Shown here: piece by piece, positions 25,483 to 32,606 of the stretch | Position numbering within the stretch: position 1 is the first letter of the stretch | How the letters are laid out: each line of letters starts with the position of its first letter | Assembly: GCA_012510495.1 (NCBI GenBank) | Contig: JAAZHX010000154.1 | Location: 1 to 54,844 of the forward strand | DNA from: Smithella sp. | GTDB lineage: Bacteria > Desulfobacterota > Syntrophia > Syntrophales > Smithellaceae | Direction: 5' to 3' | DNA: 54,844 nucleotides | Notes under the pieces: model-generated | Told to the model about the DNA's origin: nothing | The model's database searches: none | Seen by the model: only the letters and a program-made list of their open reading frames with translations | Position numbers and translations under genes: made by a program

Positions 25483-26379
25483 TCAGTGCTCCACCGGCGC
25501 CTGCGGGTCCTGCATCCACTCCTGCATGGAACCGACGTAGAGCCTGACGTTTTTATACCCCAGCACCTCCGTCAAAAGATACGACCAGGTCGGGCAGCAC
25601 TGGCCCGCGTCGCAGTAAGTGACGATCGCGGCGTTGCGGTCCTTTCCCGCGGCTGCTTCGGCAATGACCGTCAATTCTTCTTTTGTTTTGAAGGTCCTGT
25701 CCTCATTGAAGGCGCAGGAGGTCGGCATATTGAACGCGCCGGGAATGTGGCCCCTCATGGGAACGCAATCCATCTTTCTCTCCCCCGTAAAAAATTCGCG
25801 TTCACGCAGGTCCAGGAGAATGAGTTTATCCAACTTTTCTTTGACATAGTTTTTATCGGCAAATTTTTCCGAGACGTATTTCCCCTTGAATTTGCTGGCC
25901 TTGCGCTTTTCAATCCGGGTGGAGAGGGGCTTTTTCTCCGCCATCCACTTGTTGGCGCCTCCGTCCAGAAGCGCGACGTTTTCAATGCCCGCATACTGCA
26001 GTGTGCAGGCGACGCGGGCGCTCTGATAGCTGAGTCGCGGCGTATCCATACAGCCGGTGATAATGACCCAGCGGTCAAAGTTGATCCCCATGTAGCCGAT
26101 TGTATCGTCAATATCGTCTTTGTCCGGCAGCGATGCGTACAGACCGTCCTTCATATAAGCCCAGGCGCCGTAAAAAGCGTTCAGCGCTCCGGGAATGTGG
26201 CCTTCGCGGTAATCTTCCACGCGGCGGATGTCCAGGACAATGATTTTGGGGTTTTTCAGATTGGCCTGGAGCCAGTCGGTGGAGACAATCGGGGCAATGT
26301 CTCTGGCCAGTCCCGCGGCCGGGAGCAAAAAGATGAATAAAGCAAAAATGAGGAGTTTGGGCAAAAGCTTTTCTTTCAT
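25483..26379 (-). CDS. Periplasmic two-domain rhodanese
   Basis: A 298-residue sulfurtransferase with a signal peptide (LLIFALFIFLLPAAGLA). Domain 1 (about 30-150) has STDWLQANLKNPKIIVLDIR and HIPGALNAFYG. Domain 2 (about 170-290) has a catalytic Cys loop TYCDAGQCCPTW. Domain 1 also has a Cys in VIITGCMDT. Rhodaneses carry sulfane sulfur as Cys persulfide. GGGAGG precedes the ATG. It is upstream of the undecaheme cytochrome, probably in one transcript, and has a paralogue at 30456-31367. A role linking sulfane sulfur to periplasmic electron transfer is inference. Confidence 0.9.
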   Translation of the reverse strand: MKEKLLPKLLIFALFIFLLPAAGLARDIAPIVSTDWLQANLKNPKIIVLDIRRVEDYREGHIPGALNAFYGAWAYMKDGLYASLPDKDDIDDTIGYMGINFDRWVIITGCMDTPRLSYQSARVACTLQYAGIENVALLDGGANKWMAEKKPLSTRIEKRKASKFKGKYVSEKFADKNYVKEKLDKLILLDLREREFFTGERKMDCVPMRGHIPGAFNMPTSCAFNEDRTFKTKEELTVIAEAAAGKDRNAAIVTYCDAGQCCPTWSYLLTEVLGYKNVRLYVGSMQEWMQDPQAPVEH

Positions 26380-26470
26380 GTGGTTACCTCCCTGTCAGCC
26401 AATGCTCACGATGATCCGTTAAAATACTTTCTTCCTGATGTCGCCGGAAGTATAGCATGCCCGTTCAAAA

Positions 26471-26715
26471 TTACCAGTTCAATATCGCCGCGCGGGTTCG
26501 CAGCCGGGTCTGTAAAACCGCTTCCGGTGACGCAATTTCCAGGCGGTCGCTACTCTCCTTCGGCCGGACGCTGCAGGCGCTGCGGTCAAGAATGTGAATC
26601 GCTGCTCCATGCCCTCCGTCGAATTCTTGTAAAGCTTCAGTCTGCCCGTAAGAACAATATAAAAAGACTTGACGAAATGCAGGTGTTTTCTTATCAAAGA
26701 CCAGTAGTGAAACAA
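26471..26715 (-). pseudogene. Remnant of a Crp/Fnr-type regulator
   Basis: The fragment SFYIVLTGRLKLYKNSTEGMEQ matches a strand pair of the cNMP-binding beta-roll of Crp/Fnr proteins. The frame then shifts: the continuation in another frame reads IHILDRSACSVRPKESSD and ends at TAA 26473-26471. No DNA-binding domain is present. It occupies most of the 360-base gap between the rhodanese gene and the small Sec-candidate gene. Confidence 0.5.
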
Positions 26716-26738
26716 AATAAATTATCAGGATGGAAAAT

Positions 26739-26882
26739 ATGAATGATTTACTGGTCTTGCTGTTGATTGTAGTTGTTTGGGTTTTTGTTCAGGCATGGCT
26801 GTTGCCGAAACTCGGCATATCCACCTGAATGCGGCCTTCCTGTCCGGCTCCGGACAAAAAAAAGAAATTGGAACCGCGGTAG
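26739..26882 (+). CDS. Candidate small membrane selenoprotein (TGA read as Sec)
   Basis: ATG at 26739 follows AGGATGG at a good distance. Codons 2-29 give a membrane helix (NDLLVLLLIVVVWVFVQAW) then LLPKLGIST. Codon 30 is TGA (26826-26828). The frame then continues MRPSCPAPDKKKKLEPR to TAG at 26880. Read with Sec, the product is 47 residues with a U30-x4-C35 redox pair just outside the membrane and a basic tail. A perfect hairpin starts 12 bases after the TGA, the spacing of bacterial SECIS elements. If TGA is a stop, the product is a 29-residue hydrophobic peptide. It lies between periplasmic rhodanese and glycerate kinase genes. Membrane thiol or selenol redox activity is inferred. Confidence 0.65.
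26841..26856 (+). promoter_or_regulatory. SECIS-like hairpin
   Basis: TGTCCG, loop GCTC and CGGACA form a perfect 6-bp stem. It starts 12 bases after the in-frame TGA; in the E. coli fdhF SECIS the SelB-binding mini-helix starts 11 bases after UGA. The loop begins with G. An A-run, not a T-run, follows on this strand, so it is not a terminator for the gene. Confidence 0.55.
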
Positions 26883-26941
26883 CGGTTCTGCCGATTGTTT
26901 CAAACGCAAGCCCCGGTCTTTTCGGAGAAAAGGGCGGGGCG

Positions 26942-28285
26942 TCATATCACGGCGAGAACCTGGATGTCGCAGACATTGGTATAGGTTGGGCCCGTCACGA
27001 AAAGACCTCCCTGATGCTGAAAGAAAGAATAGGAGTCATTATTCTGAAGGCGTAACGCAGCCTCGGCGGAAACGGCTTTCATCTTCGCCGTCAGCGCGGG
27101 TGTCACCAGAGCGCCCGCCGCGTCCGTCGGACCGTCGCTGCCGTCCGTGCCGGCGGAAAGGAAGAAGACATCCGAAGAATCCGGAAGAATCCGGTGCAGC
27201 TCCAACGTAAACGCCAGAGCCATTTCCTGATTTCTTCCGCCTTTACCCGCGCCACGGAGCGTAACGGTTGTTTCGCCGCCGGCGATCATGACGGCCGGTT
27301 TCGCCGTCGGCGATTTCCTCTCCCGCATGGCCCCGGCAAGCTGCGCGAAGTATTTTCCCGCCTCGGACGCCTCACCGGCCAGTGTCGTGCTGAGGATATG
27401 CGCGTCATATCCCATCTTTTTCGCGGCGCTTTGGGCCGCGGCGCAGGCCAGCGTATTGTTGCCCAGGATCAGATTGATATTATTACGGAAGGCCGGGTCG
27501 TTCTCTTTGGGGGTTTCGGCTGTTTCGCCCCGCGCCCCCCGGGCCAAATGCTCGATTACGGCTCGTGGAAGCCTGTCATCCAGCCCGTATCGGAAAATGA
27601 TCGAGAGCGCGTCTTCAAACGTGGTGGGATCGGGCGCGGTAATGCCCGACGCGATCGTATCGATCCGGTCGCCGATGACATCCGACAAAATCAGGTTGAT
27701 CAGCCTGGCGGGGATTGCCATCCGGGCCAGACCCCCGCCTTTGACTTTCGAGAGATGCTTCCGGATGCAGTTGACCTCGTCGATGCCGGCGCCGGACGCC
27801 AGCAGGGCTTGCGTTGTTTTTTGCTTGTGTTCCAGACTGATGCCGTCTGCGGGCAGGCAGCAAAGCGCCGACCCGCCGCCGGAAACCAAATTGATGATGA
27901 TTGAATGTTCGTCCGCGGCTCGGGCCATGCCCGCGAGGATGCGGGCGCCTTCCAGGCTGTTTTCATCCGGAATGGGGTGGCCGGCTTCCAGGACCTTTAT
28001 CTTCGGGAGGTTCAGGCCATGGCCGTATTTTGTGATGACGAATCCGCTTGCAAGTTCGTCCTCCAGCAGACTTCCCATGGCAAAGGCCATGCGCGCCGAG
28101 GCTTTGCCGATGCCGAGCGCCATCACCTGCCGGTAGCGGGAAATATCTTCCGTCCAGTCCGCTCCCTGGCCCCGCAGCACAAGCTTGCTGCCTTCTTTCC
28201 GGACGCGGGATGCAATCAGACCGGCAGGGTCCACCTCCCGAACGGCGGCGCGGTAAATATTTTCCAGGTCACAGGCAGGGTCCAT
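26942..28285 (-). CDS. Glycerate 2-kinase (MOFRL family)
   Basis: A 447-residue enzyme of the GckA/TtuD family that phosphorylates D-glycerate to 2-phosphoglycerate. It has the N-terminal DUF4147 part (ALGIGKASARMAFAMG, NLVSGGGSALCCLP) and the C-terminal MOFRL part (GGETTVTLRGAGKGGRNQEM, FLSAGTDGSDGPTDAAGA). The ATG at 28285 (MDPACDLENIYRAAV) is preferred because GGAG lies six bases upstream. The in-frame ATG at 28342 lacks a site and would overlap the divergent promoter. It feeds glycerate into glycolysis. Confidence 0.91.
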   Translation of the reverse strand: MDPACDLENIYRAAVREVDPAGLIASRVRKEGSKLVLRGQGADWTEDISRYRQVMALGIGKASARMAFAMGSLLEDELASGFVITKYGHGLNLPKIKVLEAGHPIPDENSLEGARILAGMARAADEHSIIINLVSGGGSALCCLPADGISLEHKQKTTQALLASGAGIDEVNCIRKHLSKVKGGGLARMAIPARLINLILSDVIGDRIDTIASGITAPDPTTFEDALSIIFRYGLDDRLPRAVIEHLARGARGETAETPKENDPAFRNNINLILGNNTLACAAAQSAAKKMGYDAHILSTTLAGEASEAGKYFAQLAGAMRERKSPTAKPAVMIAGGETTVTLRGAGKGGRNQEMALAFTLELHRILPDSSDVFFLSAGTDGSDGPTDAAGALVTPALTAKMKAVSAEAALRLQNNDSYSFFQHQGGLFVTGPTYTNVCDIQVLAVI

Positions 28286-28358
28286 GGTTTTCTCCACGAG
28301 ATATTTCCCCACAGCTATCATGAAGGGGGCTTCGGTTGTCAAGCGTTGATTTTACGAC

Positions 28359-28387
28359 TTGACAGGGGCAAGAGAAATGTTTATATA
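28359..28387 (+). promoter_or_regulatory. Consensus promoter of the cstR-like operon
   Basis: TTGACA (28359-28364), exactly 17 bases, then TATATA (28382-28387). The downstream operator begins at the last base of the -10 element. Confidence 0.75.
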
Positions 28388-28403
28388 TACCCCCACGGGG
28401 TAT
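28387..28403. promoter_or_regulatory. CsoR/CstR-type operator
   Basis: ATACCCC-CAC-GGGGTAT is a perfect 7-3-7 inverted repeat of the type bound by CsoR, RcnR and CstR tetramers. It overlaps the -10 box, and its GGGG doubles as the ribosome site for the ATG at 28407. Autorepression is therefore expected. Confidence 0.8.
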
Positions 28404-28406
28404 GTT

Positions 28407-28670
28407 ATGGATGAAACGAGATCCAAGGTATTAAACCGATTAAAGCGAATCGAAGGGCAAATCCGCGGGCTGGGGCGAATGGTTGAGCAGGAAGCGCCCT
28501 GCGCCGATGTCCTGACCCAGCTCTACGCGGCCACAGCCGCCATGAAGAAAACCGGCGTCGTGATCATTCAGGCCAACATGAGGCGCTGTATCGAGGAAGC
28601 GGCGGATGACCCGGATAAAAGCATCGAAGAATTTCAGAAAGCGCTGACGCGTTTCATCGGCATGTCTTAG
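28407..28670 (+). CDS. cstR: CstR-like persulfide-sensing repressor (CsoR family)
   Basis: An 87-residue all-helical DUF156 repressor (MDETRSKVLNRLKRIEGQIRG start). Sensing residues are C32 and C61. The copper-sensor His that lies four residues before the second Cys in CsoR is Asn here (N57 in QANMRRC), as in the staphylococcal persulfide sensor CstR, which uses only two Cys. The segment after the Cys (IEEAADDPDKS) also resembles CstR. The operator overlaps its own promoter. Downstream are an FeS protein, a cytochrome b and a rhodanese, fitting sulfane-sulfur control. A formaldehyde or metal sensor is less likely. Confidence 0.82.
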   Translation: MDETRSKVLNRLKRIEGQIRGLGRMVEQEAPCADVLTQLYAATAAMKKTGVVIIQANMRRCIEEAADDPDKSIEEFQKALTRFIGMS

Positions 28671-28680
28671 GAGAAAACGA

Positions 28681-29685
28681 ATGAATTCCAAAAATACGCC
28701 GGAAATATCCCGCCGTTCCTTTTTGCGGATCTCGGCCGGGGCCGCGGCCCTGACGGGAATCCATCTCCCAAAGGCCGTCCGGGCCGAATCGGCCGGTGCC
28801 CTTGCAACGCTCATCGATTTGAGCCTTTGCGACGGGTGCACGGACCGCAACATGCCCGCCTGCGTCCAGGCCTGCCGAAGCATCAACGCCAACAAAATTT
28901 CCCCCGTCGCGGAGCGCATTCCAGAGCCTTGGCCGAGAAAAACCATTGAAGACTGGTCCAAAAAGCAGGACGTCACGAACCGTCTGACTCCTTACAACTA
29001 TCTTTTCGTGCACCGGGCGGAAATCACCGTGAACGGCGAGCGGCAAACCCTGTTTGTCCCGAGGCGCTGCATGCACTGCGACAACCCTGCCTGCGCGACC
29101 ATCTGTCCGTTTTCCGCCAACCATAAAAATAAGAACGGCGCGGTGGTCATCGACCCAGACCAGTGTTTCGGCGGCGCCAAATGCCGGGACGTCTGCCCGT
29201 GGGAAATTCCGCAGCGGCAGTCCGGCGTCGGCATTTACCTCCATATCCTGCCCGATTTCATGGGCAACGGTGTCATGTACAAATGCGACCTCTGCAATGA
29301 CAGGCTAAAGGAAGGAAAAATGCCGGGATGCATCGAGGTCTGCCCGCGCAATGCCATGCTGATCGGCCCCAGAAAAGAGATAGAAGCTGAGGCGCAGGCC
29401 CGTGCCGGCAAGATCAATGGACACATTTACGGTCAGAAAGAAAACGGCGGCACGGCCACGCTCTATGTGTCGCCCGTATCGTTCGAGCTGTTGAACCAAA
29501 CCATGACCGGAAAACCCGGGCAGCCGGCCATGAAGCCGGGTGTCGAGCGGCGCATGGCGGGAACGGACCCGCTGGGAAAAGCCGTGCTGGCTTCCCCCGT
29601 TCTGGGATTGGCGCTCGCCGGTGCGGCCGGCTGGTTTTCACGCCGCGGGGACCGCAAGGCCTGCCAGGAGGAAGACCATGACTGA
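28681..29685 (+). CDS. Tat-exported 4Fe-4S electron-transfer protein
   Basis: A 334-residue ferredoxin-like subunit. The twin-arginine signal (SRRSFLRISAGAAAL) directs export of the folded protein. Four Cys clusters follow (CDGC...CVQAC; CMHC...CATIC; CFGGAKCRDVC; CDLC...CIEVC), enough for four 4Fe-4S clusters. A C-terminal helix (KAVLASPVLGLALAGAAGWFS) anchors it to the membrane, as in HybA and FdnH. It is 10 bases after the repressor gene and overlaps the cytochrome b gene by 8 bases. No molybdopterin or hydrogenase catalytic subunit is adjacent, so it probably passes electrons between quinones and another periplasmic partner. Confidence 0.9.
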   Translation: MNSKNTPEISRRSFLRISAGAAALTGIHLPKAVRAESAGALATLIDLSLCDGCTDRNMPACVQACRSINANKISPVAERIPEPWPRKTIEDWSKKQDVTNRLTPYNYLFVHRAEITVNGERQTLFVPRRCMHCDNPACATICPFSANHKNKNGAVVIDPDQCFGGAKCRDVCPWEIPQRQSGVGIYLHILPDFMGNGVMYKCDLCNDRLKEGKMPGCIEVCPRNAMLIGPRKEIEAEAQARAGKINGHIYGQKENGGTATLYVSPVSFELLNQTMTGKPGQPAMKPGVERRMAGTDPLGKAVLASPVLGLALAGAAGWFSRRGDRKACQEEDHD

Positions 29686-30370
29686 AAAGATCCTTGCGGA
29701 AAAGAACCGGGTCGTCCGCCACAGCCGGCTGGAATTGATCGAACACTGGGCCATCGCGATTTCCGGCCTGATCCTGCTGGCTACCGGAATCTTTGAACTG
29801 CCCGTGGCCAAACGCTATTACATCATCACCGTTCCGGGGCTGGGCTGGACGGCGGATTTTATCACGTCCCTGTATCTTCATTACGCGGCGGCGCTGATTT
29901 TTACGGTTGCGGGAATTTTTCATCTGCTGTACCACGGAGCGCGCGGCGAAACCGGTTTGCTGCCGCAAAAAGGCGATATGAAGGCATCCGTCACCGTCAT
30001 GAAGAGCCTTTTCGGCTTCGGCCAGGAGCCGCCGATGCACAAGTACCTGCCGGAACAGCGCTGGGCGTATGTCGGAATGGCTTTGATCATCGCGATGCTG
30101 ATTGTGTCCGGTCTGATCAAAACCTATAAGAACATCTACGCGCCGGATCTATCGCCGGCGATCGTTCTGACGGCCACCTGGATTCATAACATTTGTTTCG
30201 TTCTTTTTTTTCTGGCATTTCTCGCGCATATGGCGGCGATTCTGCTTAAGCCGAACTGGCCGATGGTGCGGGGCATCTTCACCGGCAAGGTTCGCCTGGA
30301 CTATGCCCGTCACCGCCATGCTTTGTGGATGGCCGATCTTGAAAAAAACGAGAAATCCGTTGATTCCTGA
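29678..30370 (+). CDS. Cytochrome b (formate dehydrogenase gamma-like)
   Basis: A 230-residue membrane protein with four helices and His residues placed for two b hemes (IEHWAIA, LHYAAAL, IFHLLYH, TWIHNICF, LAHMAAIL). It resembles the FdhC/FdnI and HyaC quinone-binding subunits. The ATG at 29678 has AGGAGGAAG upstream and lies within the end of the FeS gene. It should link the exported FeS protein to the membrane quinone pool. A rhodanese gene follows after 85 bases. Confidence 0.88.
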   Translation: MTEKILAEKNRVVRHSRLELIEHWAIAISGLILLATGIFELPVAKRYYIITVPGLGWTADFITSLYLHYAAALIFTVAGIFHLLYHGARGETGLLPQKGDMKASVTVMKSLFGFGQEPPMHKYLPEQRWAYVGMALIIAMLIVSGLIKTYKNIYAPDLSPAIVLTATWIHNICFVLFFLAFLAHMAAILLKPNWPMVRGIFTGKVRLDYARHRHALWMADLEKNEKSVDS

Positions 30371-30455
30371 ACTGGATCTTCGACCGGGGTTTGAAGGTTG
30401 TCGCAGGTTTCAAAATAGCGAAAAGCAATGGATTAGACAAAGGAGGCAGTACTTT

Positions 30456-31367
30456 ATGAGAAAAATGATGTGGTTGAAGACGATTGTTCTGGCGGTCCTG
30501 TTGATGCTGCCGTTGGCTCTTACCGCTCCCGTGCAGGCGGCGGCGAGGAGTATTGATCCCATCGTGTCCACCGACTGGCTGCAGCAGAACCTGAACAATG
30601 CCAACCTGGTCGTCGTCGATGTGCGCAAGGTGGAAGAATACAAGGCAGGCCATATTCCGGGCGCCGTCAACGTTGTTTACGGAACCTGGGCCGTTAAAAA
30701 GGGCGATCTGCTGAACGAACTGCCGGAGATCGATGATCTGGCCGACACGATCGGAAGCGCGGGTATCGATAAGGATTCGCTGGTTGTCTTAGTGGGAAAA
30801 ACGGACAAAGTTCCCGATCAATTCGACATGACGCGTGTGGCCTGGACGCTGAAATACATGGGCGTACCCAATGTCGCCATCCTCAGCGGCGGCCAGAATC
30901 ATTGGGTCAAGGAAAACAAACCGATTTCGCAGGATATGGCGAGACCCAAAGAAAAATCTTTTTCGGCGTCCGTCAACAAGGGTCTGTTCGTGGACAAGGC
31001 TTCGCTTGCGGGTAAAATCGGCCAGGCGGTTGTTCTCGACAACCGCGCCCCGGCCTTTTTTGAAGGCAAGGAAAAGCTGCCCTTTGTTCCCAAAACAGGC
31101 CGCATCAAGGGAGCGGTCAATCTGCCCGTTGGCCAGCTGTTCACGCCGGAAGGCCTGTATAAGGACAAGGTGGCGCTGGAGGCGCTTGCGAAGAAGGCGG
31201 CCGGCTCCGATCTGAACAAGGAAATCATCGTTTACTGTGATACGGGCAAGACCTGCACCAGCTGGGCCTTTATCATGACGGAACTGCTGGGATACAAGGA
31301 TGTCAAGGTGTATGACGGCTCCTCGATGGAATGGCTGGCGGATCCCAACGCTCTTTCCGAACCCTGA
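30456..31367 (+). CDS. Periplasmic two-domain rhodanese
   Basis: A 303-residue sulfurtransferase with a signal peptide (TIVLAVLLMLPLALTAPVQA). Domain 1 has STDWLQQNLNNANLVVVDVR and HIPGAVNVVYG but a VLVGKTDK loop without Cys, so it is likely inactive. Domain 2 has the catalytic loop VYCDTGKTCTSW. AGGAGG stands nine bases before the ATG. It is paralogous to the protein at 25483-26379. It ends the cstR-FeS-cytochrome b unit before a strong terminator. Together these suggest a sulfane-sulfur responsive periplasmic electron-transfer module. Confidence 0.91.
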   Translation: MRKMMWLKTIVLAVLLMLPLALTAPVQAAARSIDPIVSTDWLQQNLNNANLVVVDVRKVEEYKAGHIPGAVNVVYGTWAVKKGDLLNELPEIDDLADTIGSAGIDKDSLVVLVGKTDKVPDQFDMTRVAWTLKYMGVPNVAILSGGQNHWVKENKPISQDMARPKEKSFSASVNKGLFVDKASLAGKIGQAVVLDNRAPAFFEGKEKLPFVPKTGRIKGAVNLPVGQLFTPEGLYKDKVALEALAKKAAGSDLNKEIIVYCDTGKTCTSWAFIMTELLGYKDVKVYDGSSMEWLADPNALSEP

Positions 31368-31405
31368 ATAGGACAACAACGCTTTATCGCCTGAAGCACA
31401 CTCAA

Positions 31406-31436
31406 GCTCGGCCGTCAAACCGCCGGGCTTTTTTTT
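31406..31436 (+). terminator. Rho-independent terminator
   Basis: GCTCGGC and GCCGGGC pair (one G-T) around a 9-base loop and are followed by eight T. It ends the rhodanese operon. Confidence 0.85.
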
Positions 31437-31469
31437 CGGCAAAGCGCCGCCATCGATTGACGGAGAGCT

Positions 31470-31967
31470 TCAGGGCTGTTTCAGGAAATGAAATTCAATG
31501 AAGTCGGCGACGGCTTTGGGGTCGTTGATATCCAGGCAGGGGACATCCGTATCCAGATTCACATCCGAGGCCACGGCAACTAAGCCGTCTTCTTTTTTGC
31601 TGATCAGCTCCCTTTTGAGTTCGGAGCGGAACACCTCAATCTTCGGATAGTCATTGACCTTGAACCCTTCGGTGAGAATAATATCCGCCCCGGAAATGAA
31701 TTTATCGCGAATTTCCTCGAAGGAAAGATCGTGGTCCACATCCTGAACCAGCGCGAGCTGATGAGGCGATGAAACGACGGTGGTGTGCGCTCCGGCCTTT
31801 TTGTGGCGGTAACTGTCCTTGCCTTCATGGTCGATGTTGAAGCCGTGGCGGTTGTGCTTGATGGTGGCGATTCGATAGCCCCGACGGGCTAAATCGGCAA
31901 TGATTTTCTCCAGAAGCGTTGTTTTGCCTGAATTGGATTTGCCGACAATGGAGACGATGGGAATCAT
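31470..31967 (-). CDS. mobB: Molybdopterin-guanine dinucleotide biosynthesis protein B
   Basis: A 165-residue P-loop GTPase. Walker A is VGKSNSGKTTL, followed by ATIKHNRHGFNIDHEGKDSYRHKKAGA typical of MobB and DIILTEGFKVNDYPKIEV. It assists MobA in making the bis-MGD form of the molybdenum cofactor. AGGA lies upstream of the ATG. It stands alone on the minus strand, divergent from the recA-containing operon. It implies molybdoenzymes elsewhere in the genome. Confidence 0.93.
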   Translation of the reverse strand: MIPIVSIVGKSNSGKTTLLEKIIADLARRGYRIATIKHNRHGFNIDHEGKDSYRHKKAGAHTTVVSSPHQLALVQDVDHDLSFEEIRDKFISGADIILTEGFKVNDYPKIEVFRSELKRELISKKEDGLVAVASDVNLDTDVPCLDINDPKAVADFIEFHFLKQP

Positions 31968-32066
31968 GTTTTATCCTGAAAATCCTTTATTTGGCGGCTG
32001 CATACCACATTATGCCGGCTTTGGCCAACAATGTCGGCCAAAGCGTGCGTCCGGGGATAAGATTGC

Positions 32067-32111
32067 TTGACATCCTGCAAAAAGCTGTAGTATAGAACAA
32101 TCGTTCTATAC
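32067..32111 (+). promoter_or_regulatory. Promoter with LexA-like palindrome for the recA operon
   Basis: TTGACA (32067-32072), 18 bases, then TATAGA (32091-32096). A perfect inverted repeat, GTATAGAAC-AATC-GTTCTATAC (32090-32111), covers the -10 box. Its core GAAC-N4-GTTC matches the LexA box known from Gram-positive bacteria. A TetR-type operator is the alternative. Confidence 0.7.
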
Positions 32112-32138
32112 GAAAAAAATGGATGAAAAAGGACTTTC

Positions 32139-32606
32139 GTGGCAACCTCTCCAAAGGACAAATGGGTCAGGGTGCTGGCAACCGGCTTCGGAGCGGGCCT
32201 CTCTCCTGTCGCGCCCGGGACGGCGGGCACGCTGGTGGGCGTTCTGGTCTGCCTGGCTTCCAGCCCGCTGCCCTGGCTTTTTCGCTTTTTCTTTGTGGTT
32301 GCAATATCGGCCGCCTCTGTTTATGTTGCCGGAGAGGCGGAAAAGCTTTACGGAAACACCGACGACCAGCGGATTGTGATCGATGAAATCGCAGGCTATC
32401 AGGTTGCCCTGCTGCCCGTGGCCGTCACCGGCCCGCATCTGCTCACAGCGTTTCTTCTTTTTCGGATTTTTGATATCTGGAAGCCTTTCCCTCTCAACCA
32501 CCTGCAAAAGCTTCCCGGCGGATGGGGCGTAGTGGCGGACGATCTTGGCGCCGGGGTTTACGGTGGATTCTTATTATTCTTATTGGCAGGGACGAGTATT
32601 TTATGA
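32139..32606 (+). CDS. pgpA: Phosphatidylglycerophosphatase A
   Basis: A 155-residue membrane phosphatase that makes phosphatidylglycerol. The family motifs are all present: GAGLSPVAPGTAGTL, VIDEIAGYQVAL, FRIFDIWKPFP and VVADDLGAGVYGG. Several hydrophobic helices are visible. It starts with GTG at 32139 after AAGGA. It is the first gene after the recA-operon promoter and overlaps cinA by 4 bases (ATGA). Confidence 0.93.
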   Translation: MATSPKDKWVRVLATGFGAGLSPVAPGTAGTLVGVLVCLASSPLPWLFRFFFVVAISAASVYVAGEAEKLYGNTDDQRIVIDEIAGYQVALLPVAVTGPHLLTAFLLFRIFDIWKPFPLNHLQKLPGGWGVVADDLGAGVYGGFLLFLLAGTSIL

